From Planctomycetaceae bacterium (GTDB taxonomy: Bacteria; Planctomycetota; Phycisphaerae; Phycisphaerales; SM1A02), in the NCBI GenBank assembly GCA_947490615.1, contig CANLHK010000005.1, positions 62,001 to 126,000 on the forward strand: a stretch of 64,000 bases of DNA. Direction: 5' to 3'. The notes beneath the pieces were generated by a model. It ran no database searches, was not told the origin of the DNA, and saw nothing but the letters and a program-made list of their open reading frames with translations. Positions within the stretch are counted from its first letter, which is position 1. Each line of letters starts with the position of its first letter. The position numbers were made by a program, and so were the translations under genes. Positions 7,326 to 16,610 of the stretch are shown in pieces.

Positions 7326-9572
7326 CTACCGAACCACTCGATCCATGCGCGTTCGAAAAGCATCCGAAGTCACGATGCCCTCGACGAGTGCCGCAAACTC
7401 ACCGTGCTCAGCAAGTCGTGCCGCGAGCGCGTCGATGAGCGCGTCGTCCGCGTCGGCGGTTCCGCGACCAAGCGCGTAGACCAGAAGCTGTCGTGAAAGC
7501 GATCGCTCAAAGGCGCGATCCCTAGAGATGAACTCCTCAACTCCGCGAACTCCGTGAAGGACCGTGCCATCAGGAAACGCACCGCTGTCGTCGACGGGCT
7601 TTCCATCGACCTCCGTGCGCACGGCGCCATCGACATCCAAACGCTCCAAGGCAAGCCCGAGCGCGTCCATGCGGTTGTGACAGGAGGCGCAGTCGGGATT
7701 GGCACGATGCACGGCGAGCAACTCACGCATGGAAAGACCGCGGCGTTCTTCCGCTGACTCAGGCAACTGCGCGGTGCCTGGCGGTGGCGGCGGTGGCGCA
7801 TCGTCGAGCATCGATTGCAGCACCCACTTCCCTCGCTTGACTGGACTGGTGCGGTTGGGATTACTCGTCGCCACCAGCATGCTCGAATGTCCAAGGACAC
7901 CAGCGCCTCGCTCGGGCGCGATGGTGCGCACTTCCCACTCGGACTGTGACGGCGCGGGCAGTTGATAGTGCGCCGCCAGGCGCGCGTCGACCATCGTGGT
8001 GCGCGAATCGATCAGCGCGCGCACGGGTCTTGCGCCACGCACGATCTCCTCAAAGAGATGTTCCGTCTCGCGTCGCATCGAAGTCAACAGCGCAGCGTCG
8101 ACGCGAGGAAAGCGCGCAGGATCGAGTTGACGAGTCTCCAGTCCATCGATGCCCAGCCACTGCGCTGCGAATCGAGAGGAGAGGCTCGTGGCCCGCGCGT
8201 CGGCAAGCATGCGCCGCACTTGAGTGCGCAGTGGCGCGTCCTCGGCCAACTCACCCGCCTCCTGCGCGCGACGAAGCTCCGCATCAGGAACACTCGACCA
8301 AAGGAAGAACGAGAGACGCGACGCGAGCTCTTCTGAACGCAGCGGATGTCGCGCGAGCGCACCGTCCGATGCAGGCAACTCCACGCGCAGGAGAAAGCGT
8401 GGATCCGCCAGCAGCACCGTCACCAGCGCGCGCAACTGCGTTTCGAAACTCGCCTTGACTCCGACCGCGAGCCGCGCCGTCGCGGCCAGCGCATCGGACT
8501 CGCTCGGTTCGAGCGCGCGACGAAAGAGCTCTCCACCGATCACTGAGGCAACGCGACGCAAGCGCAGAACATCTGGGCCGTCGCTGGCGATCTCGCGCAC
8601 GCGTGCGGAGAACGCCGTCTCTGCGGAGGGACCGAGCGGGCCTTCAACGACCACACTTGCGAGACCAAAGTTGCGATCACGCCGCTTGGGGTCTTCGACC
8701 TTCGGATCCCAGAAGTCGTTGGTGAATCGCGCTGCCACGGTGTGCGGCCCAACACCAAGCGGAATCTCCTTGCGAAAGGGCGCACTGGTTCCCTCAGGAG
8801 CATCAACGGCAAATCCGCCAAGCGCGTGACCGTCGACCACGAGTTCAAAGCGCGGCGACTCGGTGCCCGCGTGTTGCGCGCGCGCCTCCAACGAAATCGC
8901 GTACTGCCCTGCGTGCATCGCCTCGAAACGAAGAGACAGCGTTCCGACCGTCGAGAGCCACGCGATCCCGTCGTAGGTTCCACCCTGACCCGTGCGCTCC
9001 AATTTCTCAGCGGGCACAACGCGTCGTTGCGCACGCGTGGTTGGCGCAACGACTTCATCCGCAAGACGCTCCGCAGCGTCGAGGTACTTCTCCATCAAGA
9101 GTGGTGAGAGCGTCAGCGTGGCCGCTGTCGTGTCAAAGCCTTCGCCAATCTCGTCAGCAGGAAGCAGCGCCCGCACCATCGCCCCATCAACGCCCAGGAC
9201 ATCGTGCACCGCCCCCGCGTACTGCGCACGATTGAGTCGTCGCACCGCAGGAACCTCGCGGGATGCTGGTGGCACGCAGGCGTCGATCGTCGCCACGGCC
9301 GCGCGGTACGCCGCGTCCGTTGGGCGATCAAGCTCGTCGCGGGGCGGCATGTCGCGGCGCACAAGCCGTCGGCGTAGTTCGCGCAACGCGCTCTCGCTGA
9401 TCACACCCTTCTGCAGGATCGCCTCGAGATCGAGCTGCCCCTTGGCCCGCGCGCCTTCGTGACACTCCACGCAATGCGTAGCCAACATCGGCTTGAGATC
9501 CGATGGAAGCGTGACCTCTGCCATCGGCATGAGCGCAGGAAGGGTCAGCAGCAGCGCAACAACCATGACCAT
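7326..9572 (-). CDS. DUF1592/DUF1587/DUF1588/DUF1585 planctomycete cytochrome-like protein
   Basis: A 748-residue exported protein with the planctomycete domain chain. An N-terminal cytochrome c-like segment has C-V-E-C-H at residues 34-38. It is followed by DUF1587 (R-L-N-R-A-Q-Y), a carbohydrate-binding-like region, DUF1595, DUF1592 (S-R-L-S-F-F-L-W-S-S-V-P-D), DUF1588 (G-V-L-G-H-S-S) with a second heme motif C-A-S-C-H at 628-632, and DUF1585 at the end. Start: the ATG at 9572 begins a clear signal peptide, 7 nt after the stop of the upstream esterase. The 36 codons further upstream overlap that gene and look unreal. It is likely a periplasmic multi-heme redox partner for the DUF1552 protein. 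Substrate unknown; polysaccharide oxidation has been proposed for such systems. Confidence 0.85.
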   Translation of the reverse strand: MVMVVALLLTLPALMPMAEVTLPSDLKPMLATHCVECHEGARAKGQLDLEAILQKGVISESALRELRRRLVRRDMPPRDELDRPTDAAYRAAVATIDACVPPASREVPAVRRLNRAQYAGAVHDVLGVDGAMVRALLPADEIGEGFDTTAATLTLSPLLMEKYLDAAERLADEVVAPTTRAQRRVVPAEKLERTGQGGTYDGIAWLSTVGTLSLRFEAMHAGQYAISLEARAQHAGTESPRFELVVDGHALGGFAVDAPEGTSAPFRKEIPLGVGPHTVAARFTNDFWDPKVEDPKRRDRNFGLASVVVEGPLGPSAETAFSARVREIASDGPDVLRLRRVASVIGGELFRRALEPSESDALAATARLAVGVKASFETQLRALVTVLLADPRFLLRVELPASDGALARHPLRSEELASRLSFFLWSSVPDAELRRAQEAGELAEDAPLRTQVRRMLADARATSLSSRFAAQWLGIDGLETRQLDPARFPRVDAALLTSMRRETEHLFEEIVRGARPVRALIDSRTTMVDARLAAHYQLPAPSQSEWEVRTIAPERGAGVLGHSSMLVATSNPNRTSPVKRGKWVLQSMLDDAPPPPPPGTAQLPESAEERRGLSMRELLAVHRANPDCASCHNRMDALGLALERLDVDGAVRTEVDGKPVDDSGAFPDGTVLHGVRGVEEFISRDRAFERSLSRQLLVYALGRGTADADDALIDALAARLAEHGEFAALVEGIVTSDAFRTRMDRVVR

Positions 9573-9579
9573 CACGCCA

Positions 9580-11631
9580 TCACTTGCTGATCTTGGCGCG
9601 GAAGGGAATCGCAGGGAATCCCGCACCATTGACGAGGTTGGCGCGCTCGGGATTGTTCTGCCACGCGTAGACCACTTCAACGGGATCGGTCACGCCTTCG
9701 GCCTCGACGACGACGCGCGCGCCATCGATCGTGGCCTTCGCCCACACGAACTTGCCGTCGGCAGCCGCGAGTGCGAAACCACCGAGCGCCGTTCCACCGC
9801 GCGCAGCGAGACCTTCGGCCGCATCAAAGGTGCAGACGACGCTGCCGCCAGTTCCATGTTGCGCGCTCTTCAATTCAGGACCACGCCACGCCACACTCGA
9901 CTCGCCATAGACCGCGCAACGCGCCCACGCAGCAAGACGATCACCAACTTCGCGCTTGCGCTTGGGGTGAATGTCGCCCGTGTCACCAAGATCGGTCGCG
10001 CTGATCATGCCTGCACGACCCGTGCTGTTTCCCTCGGCAGTGCCGCGGAATTGCGCCTCGCGCAACAACGCCCACGCACCCTGCGCGGGCTCGGCCTCGA
10101 CGAAAGGCATGAAGCCGGCAAGTTGCACCACGCCCCATGCCAACGCAGGGTTCCCTGACTTCACGCGCCAACTCTCCATGAGAAGCGGCAGGAGCTTTCG
10201 ATAGTTGTCGGACTCGCCAGCGTTAGATTCACCCTGATACCAGAGTGCACCGCGCGCAGGGAAAGCGATACACGGCGCCATCATGGCGTTGTAGATCGCA
10301 GCAGGATCACCCGCGCCGAGCCCAGGTTCGCGCGCGATGTCGCGTCGCACCGGCACCGCGACTTGCGGCACGCCTCCGCCCTTACGCCAATGCCACGGAC
10401 CACCGAGAGACAGCCGCCGCGAAGTCTCGTTGGGCTTCGTGAGCGAGTAGATGCCATCGGCGAAACCACCCTGTCCCGCGACATCAAGCACGCACACCAC
10501 GATGCGATGCGCGCCTTCGGTGAGCCCCTTGGGAAGCGCGTAGTGACGCGGCGTATTCCAATTCATGATGGTGTTGCCGACGGGTTGCCCATCGATCCAG
10601 ACATGATCGCCATCATCAATCGCGGGGAGATGCAGCGTCAGCGGCGTGTTCGCGTACTCCGCGGGCACCTTGAATTCGCGGGTAAACCAGACGAAACCAT
10701 CGAAGCCACCGAGCGCAGGATCGAGCGCTGGATAGAACGCGGGCAACTTCGCTTCGCTCCAACCAGTTGGGAAGTCGGAACTCTCCGCGGGCTGCGACCA
10801 ACCTTCGCGCTGTCCGATTTCGTTGGAGAGCGCGCGATGCCAGTAGCCCTCACACTCTTTCGCGACCCGAGCGTCCTCTTCGGCTTGTGCGCGAGCGAGG
10901 TCGCTGGGATTTCTCGCACGAAACGCTGCGATCTCTGCGGCGAGTGCCTCAGCGGTCGGCTTGAACGCCGACTGCGCCATCGAGTCCAGCGGAATCCACG
11001 GCTCAATGCGCGTCCCACCCCAACTGATGTCGACGAGACCAATCGGAACCTCGAGATCAAACCCACGCGCGAGGTTCACGCCGAACCAGAAACCAACGGC
11101 TGTGAAACTCCCCACCGTTTCGCCCGTGGCCACGCGCCAACCGCCTTCGACGCGCGCCGCTGGCGTATTGGCCGTCACATGCGGCGCTTTGAAACTGCGC
11201 AACGGAAGTTTCGAGGCCATCGACTTGGCGCGATCCGCCTCGTGCGATGCTTCGACAGTCCACTCCATGTTCGATTGGCCTGAGCAGAACCAGACTTCGC
11301 CGACGAGAAGATCACTCGCGGTTGCCTCGCCCGATTTGCCGCGCACCGTGAGCACGCGTGCCTCGGTCGAAGCAGCCATCGGAGGAAGATCAATGCTGAA
11401 GCGGCCGTCCGCACCAGCAACTCCCTTGGCGTGCAGCGTGCCGAACGAGAGTTCGAGCGCTTCACCAGGCGTGGCGCTTCCGCGCACGGGCACAATCCGA
11501 TCGCGCTGCAGCACGGCGTGATCTTGGAAGAGCGTGTCCAACACGACCTCCGCGTGCGTTGGTGCAGAAACCGCCGTCATCGCGGTGAACACGGCGGCGG
11601 ACCGCATCGAGACTGTGATTATCGAGTGCAT
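9580..11631 (-). CDS. Sialate O-acetylesterase-type SGNH hydrolase
   Basis: A 683-residue exported esterase of the sialate 9-O-acetylesterase family. A signal peptide covers residues 1-27. The block I serine is S120 in G-Q-S-N-M. A late D-x-G-D-I-H-P motif supplies the family's Asp/His pair. A beta-galactosidase-like jelly-roll insertion sits in the middle (residues ~340-440), usual for this family. It is the first gene of a tight leftward set with the DUF1592 and DUF1552 genes (gaps of 7 and 9 nt), which suggests removal of acetyl groups from a polysaccharide before further attack. The start chosen is the ATG just before the signal peptide; the frame stays open upstream but over the divergent asnB. 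A CACGAT hexamer 6 nt upstream resembles the window's -10 boxes. Confidence 0.83.
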   Translation of the reverse strand: MHSIITVSMRSAAVFTAMTAVSAPTHAEVVLDTLFQDHAVLQRDRIVPVRGSATPGEALELSFGTLHAKGVAGADGRFSIDLPPMAASTEARVLTVRGKSGEATASDLLVGEVWFCSGQSNMEWTVEASHEADRAKSMASKLPLRSFKAPHVTANTPAARVEGGWRVATGETVGSFTAVGFWFGVNLARGFDLEVPIGLVDISWGGTRIEPWIPLDSMAQSAFKPTAEALAAEIAAFRARNPSDLARAQAEEDARVAKECEGYWHRALSNEIGQREGWSQPAESSDFPTGWSEAKLPAFYPALDPALGGFDGFVWFTREFKVPAEYANTPLTLHLPAIDDGDHVWIDGQPVGNTIMNWNTPRHYALPKGLTEGAHRIVVCVLDVAGQGGFADGIYSLTKPNETSRRLSLGGPWHWRKGGGVPQVAVPVRRDIAREPGLGAGDPAAIYNAMMAPCIAFPARGALWYQGESNAGESDNYRKLLPLLMESWRVKSGNPALAWGVVQLAGFMPFVEAEPAQGAWALLREAQFRGTAEGNSTGRAGMISATDLGDTGDIHPKRKREVGDRLAAWARCAVYGESSVAWRGPELKSAQHGTGGSVVCTFDAAEGLAARGGTALGGFALAAADGKFVWAKATIDGARVVVEAEGVTDPVEVVYAWQNNPERANLVNGAGFPAIPFRAKISK

Positions 11632-11811
11632 CGCCCCATCGTGACCGCGCGGCGGCGTCGTCGCAACCCCTCGCGCCGTGCGGTTCGTGGATTCGCCCGA
11701 ATCCCTGGGCGCGCCTGCATGCAAGCAGCGCAAACGCCGATAGCCCTGCAGCGAGGTTTGGTGCCGCACAACAGTGCGGTCGATCTCGCAGGGTGCTTTG
11801 GAGATGGACTG

Positions 11812-13647
11812 ATGTGCGGAGTGTTCGGTGTCGCCACAGCGCGTGGGCGCAAGCTCATGCTCGACGAGCAGGCTTGCGTCGCCATGTGCGAGCGGCTTGC
11901 CCATCGTGGACCTGACGCTTCGGGCAGCATGCACGCGGGCCATATCGCGCTCGCGCACCGCCGCCTCACCTTGCTCGACGCTGAAGGCGGAGCCCAACCG
12001 TTTCGAAGCACAGGACCAAGTCCACGGGTGATCCTCGCGTTCAATGGAGAGATCTACAACCATCGAGAAATCCGGCGCGAGCTTACCCAGCAGGGCGCGG
12101 TCTTTCACACCCGCTCCGACACTGAGACGCTCGCGATGCTGCTCTCGATGCGCGGCGCGGAAGGACTCGCGGCCGTCCGTGGGATGTATGCGCTCGCAGC
12201 GTGGTTTGTCGACAGTGATGAGTTGCTGCTGGCGCGCGATCCGTTTGGCATCGTTCCGCTGTTCTATGCAGAAGTCCCCGTTGCTGGCGGTGGTCACGAA
12301 CTGATCTTTGCGTCCGAGCAACGCGTCATCACCGCGCATCCGTCGTTTCGCGTTGAGCCTGACTTTGCCAGCGTCGCGTCGTTTCTCGAAATGCCGCGGC
12401 GCACCTTCGGCGCGCGCACGCTCTACCGTGGGCTTCTCGCGCTTGAAGCAGGAGAGACGCGACACTACGACCTCGGTGGCGATCGGATGCGCTGCGTGCG
12501 AAGCGCGCGCACCATTCCCGCGAGCACGCCAACCCCCTGCTCACTCAGCGATGCTGCGTGGCTCGTGCGTGAAGCAGTGACCGAATCGGTCGAAGCCCAT
12601 CTTGCCGCGGATTCCGCGGTGTGCACGCTGCTTTCGGGTGGGATCGACAGCACGATTCTCGCGTCGATTGCGCGCGCGGCGAATCCGCATCTCATGACCT
12701 TCGCCGCGGGTTCCGACACCGATGCCATGAAGCCTGGCTCTGATCTCTTCATGGCGCGCCATGTTGCAAAGATGCTTGGTTCCGATCATCACGAAGTCGT
12801 GATCGGCGGCGAGCAGTTCGTCATTGCATGGGATCGCCTGATCACCGAAGGCGCGCATCCTCTGGCGACGCCCAACGAGGTCGCGATCGCGCTCCTTGCT
12901 GGTGCGGTGCATCCGCACGCCAAGGCCGCGCTCACTGGTGAAGGCGCCGACGAATTGTTCGGTGGATACGGCGCGCCGCTCGAGGCCACACTCGCGTGGA
13001 TTGACGCTGACCCCAACCACGATGCGCACTCCGCCGCGAACTTCTATCGCACCGCCTTCGGTTGGGCTCCACGCACGCTCGTCACAGAGCTGCTCAACCA
13101 CGACACCGTGAACAAGTTTGGCGCCATGCACGGCGATCCGCTGGGCGATCTTCTGCTCGACGCTTGCAGCGAAGCGGGCGACCTCTCGCAGATCGACAGC
13201 CATCTCGCGGTGCAGCGTCGGGTGAATCTCGTGAATCTGCTCGAGCGACTCAACCTCTCGCTCATGCGTGGATCGGTCGAGGGACGCGTGCCGTTTGCCG
13301 ATGTGCGGGTTCTCGACGCAGCGATGCGCGCGGGCGGCGCACATCTTCTCAGCGATCGAGGCAATGACGGCGGTGTCGCCACGAGCACACTGGTCACCAA
13401 GCGCGTCCTCCGTCGCGCGTTTGCTGATGTGCTTCCGCCAGAGATCGCGTCGCGCCCCAAGGCGAGCTTCCCGCTTCCCTTCGAATCGTGGATCGCCGCA
13501 CAGACACACTGGATTGATGGACAAGTTGCCCAGGAAGTGTTCTCGCCCGCGGCGCGCGCCTTGGTGCGCACGCAAGCGATGCAGCATTGGCGACTCGCGT
13601 GGCCAATGCTCAATCTGGCGCGCTGGCTCGATGCCACCTTCGGGTGA
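11812..13647 (+). CDS. asnB: Asparagine synthase (glutamine-hydrolysing)
   Basis: A 611-residue class II glutamine amidotransferase that makes asparagine from aspartate, ATP and glutamine. Cys2 directly after the start Met (M-C-G-V-F-G-V) is the glutaminase nucleophile and fixes the start. The R-L-A-H-R-G-P-D motif and the F-N-G-E-I-Y-N segment belong to the N-terminal domain. The synthetase domain has the PP-loop S-G-G-I-D-S-T at about residues 275-281 and the G-E-G-A-D-E-L-F-G-G-Y motif. A GGAG site lies 8 nt upstream of the ATG. The gene is divergent from the sialate esterase operon. Some asnB-like enzymes act on cell-envelope or secondary-metabolite substrates; no such context is seen here. 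Confidence 0.9.
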   Translation: MCGVFGVATARGRKLMLDEQACVAMCERLAHRGPDASGSMHAGHIALAHRRLTLLDAEGGAQPFRSTGPSPRVILAFNGEIYNHREIRRELTQQGAVFHTRSDTETLAMLLSMRGAEGLAAVRGMYALAAWFVDSDELLLARDPFGIVPLFYAEVPVAGGGHELIFASEQRVITAHPSFRVEPDFASVASFLEMPRRTFGARTLYRGLLALEAGETRHYDLGGDRMRCVRSARTIPASTPTPCSLSDAAWLVREAVTESVEAHLAADSAVCTLLSGGIDSTILASIARAANPHLMTFAAGSDTDAMKPGSDLFMARHVAKMLGSDHHEVVIGGEQFVIAWDRLITEGAHPLATPNEVAIALLAGAVHPHAKAALTGEGADELFGGYGAPLEATLAWIDADPNHDAHSAANFYRTAFGWAPRTLVTELLNHDTVNKFGAMHGDPLGDLLLDACSEAGDLSQIDSHLAVQRRVNLVNLLERLNLSLMRGSVEGRVPFADVRVLDAAMRAGGAHLLSDRGNDGGVATSTLVTKRVLRRAFADVLPPEIASRPKASFPLPFESWIAAQTHWIDGQVAQEVFSPAARALVRTQAMQHWRLAWPMLNLARWLDATFG

Positions 13648-13664
13648 CGCGCAGTCTTGAGGCG

Positions 13665-15680
13665 TCAAGGCGCACTTCGCGCAAACCGATCGGTGCGCGA
13701 CAACAGCCGCAATCCGTGCAGCGCGACGAGCACGGTGCTGCCCTCATGACAGATCACTGCGATCGAGAGCGGCACCACGCCCGTGAGCGTGAGCGGAATC
13801 AGCCCTGCAACCACGGCCATCGAGAAGAGCACATTCTGTCGGATCATGGTGCGCGTCGAACGCCCGAGCTCAATGGCGAAGGGCAAGCGCGTGAGATCGT
13901 CGGACATGAGCGCGACATCAGCGGCCTCGAGTGCGACATCCGTCCCACCGTGACCCATGGCGATACCCACCGTTGCTGCCGCAAGTGCGGGCGCGTCGTT
14001 CACGCCATCGCCGACCATGCCCACGGCTCCGTGTGATTCGACGAGTTCGCGAATGAAGGCGATCTTCTGTTCGGGCATCAGTCCCGCTTCGACGCGCGCG
14101 ATACCGAGTTCTTTGGCGATGTGCTGACCCGTCGCCGCGTTGTCGCCCGTCAGCATGACGACCTCACAGCCGAGACTGCGCAACGCCGCGATGGCGCGCG
14201 GAGCTTCTTCGCGCGCGCGATCACTCACGCCAATCGCGCCAAGTGCGCGGGAACCATGCACCACCGACATCGCCGTCATCGCCTGCTTCTCGATGGTCTG
14301 CGCGAGCGCTTCAAGTTGCGCGGCGGCTCCCGCTTCGACGGTCAGCGCAGCGTTGCCCGAAAAAAGCCCCGCGCGACCGACTCCCGCGCGCGCGCCGTCG
14401 ACCGTTGCTTCGACCCCGCGCCCACGAACTGCCATGGCATCGTGGATCGCGGGAATCTCAAGCCCACGGCGACGCGCCTCGTTCACCACCGCCCGCGCAA
14501 TCGGATGATCAGAGGCGCTCTCCACCGCGGCGGCCACGCGGAGCAACTCCTCCTCACTCACTCCGGGCATCGGGGATATCGCCGAGAGTTCGGGCCGTCC
14601 GCGTGTCAGTGTGCCCGTCTTGTCAACGGCGATCGAGCGCAACAGACCGAGGCTTTCGAGGTGCGCACCACCCTTGACGAGGACTCCACCTCGTGCAGCG
14701 CGCGCGAGGCCAGCGAGGACCGCGGCGGGTGTCGAGATCGCCAACGCGCACGGTGACGCACCGATCAACATGCTCATCGCGCGCATGAACGCTTCGTGCC
14801 AGGTGAGCCAGTCCATCAACGGGGGAACAAGAATCGCCAACGCCGTGGCGACGAGCACGCACGGCACATAGAAGCGCGTGAACCGTTCCGCAGCACGCTC
14901 AGCGGTCGACTTCGAGGCCTGTGCCTCGGCGACCAGTCGCACCATGTTGGCGACGAGTGACTCAGCCGCCAACTGCGTGACACGGATCGAGAGCGCGCCA
15001 TCACCGTTCAGCGTCCCTGCGAAGACGCCGTCCGACGGCTCCTTGTCGACGGGCATGCTCTCGCCCGTGATTGGGCTTTGGTCCACGGCGGAGCGGCCCG
15101 ACACGATGGTCCCGTCGGCAGCGATCCGTTCACCAGGTCGCACCACAATCGTGTCGCCGACGATGACCTCTTCAACGGGAACTTCGCGTTCGCTCCCGTC
15201 GGCCGCCAGAACTCGCGCCTGCTTGGGCGCGATCCGAGCAAGCGCTGTCACAGCACTGCGCGCACGGTTCATCGCCAGATGTTCGAGTCCATGTCCGAGC
15301 GAGAACAGAAAGAGCAACATCGCGCCGTCGAGGTACTCACCCACGAGTGCGGCGCCCAACGCAGCGATCACCATGAGGAAGTCGATGTCGAGTCGACCGC
15401 GGACAATCTGGAGCACACCATCGCGCGCGGCAGCCCAACCACCCGCGAGATACGCCACGGCAAAGAGCGCGAGGCCCGCAGCATCGTTTCCACCCCGAGT
15501 AGCGAGGTAGCCCGCCAACAGCGCGCTTCCCGCGATCGCAGGCCACGCGAGCTCGCGAAGGATGCCCCAATTGCCATCGTGCATGTCCTGCGCGCCAACA
15601 CCGCCGCAGCACGATGCCGCATCGGATCGATGATCACCGTGCGCATGTTCGTGGGTGTGATGAGAAGCGCCGCCGTGCAC
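13665..15680 (-). CDS. P1B-4-type heavy-metal ATPase
   Basis: A 671-residue metal efflux P-type ATPase. The aspartyl phosphorylation motif D-K-T-G-T-L-T starts at D353. The membrane metal site is S-P-C at 309-311, and the last membrane region has H-E-G-S at 645-648. SPC plus HEG[GS] defines the P1B-4 subgroup (CoaT, CtpD, PfeT), which exports Co(II), Fe(II), Ni(II) or Zn(II). CPC pumps such as ZntA and CopA differ. It lacks an HMA domain. Instead the first ~27 residues are His-rich (eight His) with a Cys-Cys pair, a likely metal sensor or buffer. The GTG start has TAGTCT 6 nt upstream. The true metal cannot be decided from sequence. Confidence 0.87.
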   Translation of the reverse strand: MHGGASHHTHEHAHGDHRSDAASCCGGVGAQDMHDGNWGILRELAWPAIAGSALLAGYLATRGGNDAAGLALFAVAYLAGGWAAARDGVLQIVRGRLDIDFLMVIAALGAALVGEYLDGAMLLFLFSLGHGLEHLAMNRARSAVTALARIAPKQARVLAADGSEREVPVEEVIVGDTIVVRPGERIAADGTIVSGRSAVDQSPITGESMPVDKEPSDGVFAGTLNGDGALSIRVTQLAAESLVANMVRLVAEAQASKSTAERAAERFTRFYVPCVLVATALAILVPPLMDWLTWHEAFMRAMSMLIGASPCALAISTPAAVLAGLARAARGGVLVKGGAHLESLGLLRSIAVDKTGTLTRGRPELSAISPMPGVSEEELLRVAAAVESASDHPIARAVVNEARRRGLEIPAIHDAMAVRGRGVEATVDGARAGVGRAGLFSGNAALTVEAGAAAQLEALAQTIEKQAMTAMSVVHGSRALGAIGVSDRAREEAPRAIAALRSLGCEVVMLTGDNAATGQHIAKELGIARVEAGLMPEQKIAFIRELVESHGAVGMVGDGVNDAPALAAATVGIAMGHGGTDVALEAADVALMSDDLTRLPFAIELGRSTRTMIRQNVLFSMAVVAGLIPLTLTGVVPLSIAVICHEGSTVLVALHGLRLLSRTDRFARSAP

Positions 15681-15686
15681 GCGCGC

Positions 15687-15692
15687 AGACTA
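15687..15692 (-). promoter_or_regulatory. -10 box of the P1B-4 ATPase gene
   Basis: TAGTCT lies 6 nt upstream of the GTG at 15680. A leaderless transcript is expected. No -35 consensus is seen at the usual distance. Confidence 0.45.
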
Positions 15693-15718
15693 GCGGATTG
15701 CGCAAGCTCCTCCGCGAA

Positions 15719-16579
15719 TCAGACCTCGCGCACTTCTGCTGCAACAGTTCCAAGCTCAGGCGCGAGTCCCGCGACCACGCCATGGCAGAGCAATTCGTCG
15801 GCCACCGCGGAGGGCACGCGAACCGTGACGGTGAAATTGCGACCTGAGCGACTGGGCTGGATCGCCTTCACGCTGCAGTGCATGCGCTCCAGCGCAGACT
15901 TGATGAGCATCGAAGCACGGTCGCGTTCGACCTGTGCTGCCGACGCGCTTCCACCAGCTGCGGAGCTTGAGGAACTCGTCCCGCCATGTCCACTGTGTCG
16001 CACTCGAATGCGCAGGCGCACGAAGCGATGCGCGTGAAGCCACCAGATCACCACCCAACCCACAGCCGCCACCGACAGCGCGGCCGCGTACTGCGAGAGA
16101 CCCGCGGCGAGTCCAATCACGACCACGAGAATCGCCCGACCCGTCACTTGCGGTGACGCGAGGTCGGTGCGGAATCGAATCAGCCCGCCGATGCCAAAGA
16201 CCACGAGCGCCATCGCCTGATCGATCGCCACGAGTGAAGCAACCACCGAGCCCACCAGTCCGAGCGTCACGAGTGTCCGTCGTTCTTCAAAGGCTTCGAG
16301 GCGATCGCGGTGTCGACTTCCGCGTGGGTGATAGGCCAGGAGCGTCGCAAGGCCGACCGCCAGCACGGCGCCCAGCAGAACCTCGATCCAAGTCTGCCAC
16401 TGTGTGAATTGCGCAAACGCGTTGGCGAGGCGATCACCCGCCGACTCTTCGAGCGACCGCCCAAAGAACTCGCGGGAGTCCCACACACTCGTTGAGGCGG
16501 CGCTGGTGAGCGCCGACACCCACAGCGTCATGCCAAGGGCAAGGAACAGTTTCGTGCTGGAGGAAGATCTGTCCTGCAT
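15719..16579 (-). CDS. DUF4956/MgtC-like membrane protein
   Basis: A 286-residue membrane protein. A signal anchor or signal peptide covers residues 8-28. Membrane helices lie at about 64-84, 105-125, 128-142 and 150-182. The segment G-G-L-I-R-F-R-T-D matches the conserved R-F-R-T of DUF4956, and the whole helical core also recalls MgtC/SapB proteins. The soluble C-terminal domain (about 205-286) is preceded by a Ser/Ala-rich linker and looks like an ACT- or ferredoxin-fold regulatory domain, as in MgtC. It lies between a metal ATPase and an unknown gene, all leftward. A role in cation homeostasis is possible but not shown. AAGG about 9 nt upstream of the ATG may serve as ribosome site. Confidence 0.55.
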   Translation of the reverse strand: MQDRSSSSTKLFLALGMTLWVSALTSAASTSVWDSREFFGRSLEESAGDRLANAFAQFTQWQTWIEVLLGAVLAVGLATLLAYHPRGSRHRDRLEAFEERRTLVTLGLVGSVVASLVAIDQAMALVVFGIGGLIRFRTDLASPQVTGRAILVVVIGLAAGLSQYAAALSVAAVGWVVIWWLHAHRFVRLRIRVRHSGHGGTSSSSSAAGGSASAAQVERDRASMLIKSALERMHCSVKAIQPSRSGRNFTVTVRVPSAVADELLCHGVVAGLAPELGTVAAEVREV

Positions 16580-16610
16580 CGTGTCATCCTTCGCGAGTGT
16601 GCTGCGGGCT

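Noticed and set aside
11431-11811. Longer N-terminus for asparagine synthetase
   Set aside because: The Cys nucleophile must directly follow the start Met, and the upstream frame overlaps the divergent esterase gene.
11632-12465. 278-codon extension of the sialate esterase
   Set aside because: It runs antisense to asnB and would place the signal peptide in the interior of the protein.
12541-13668. 375-codon open frame on the minus strand
   Set aside because: Antisense of asnB, which carries complete catalytic motifs.
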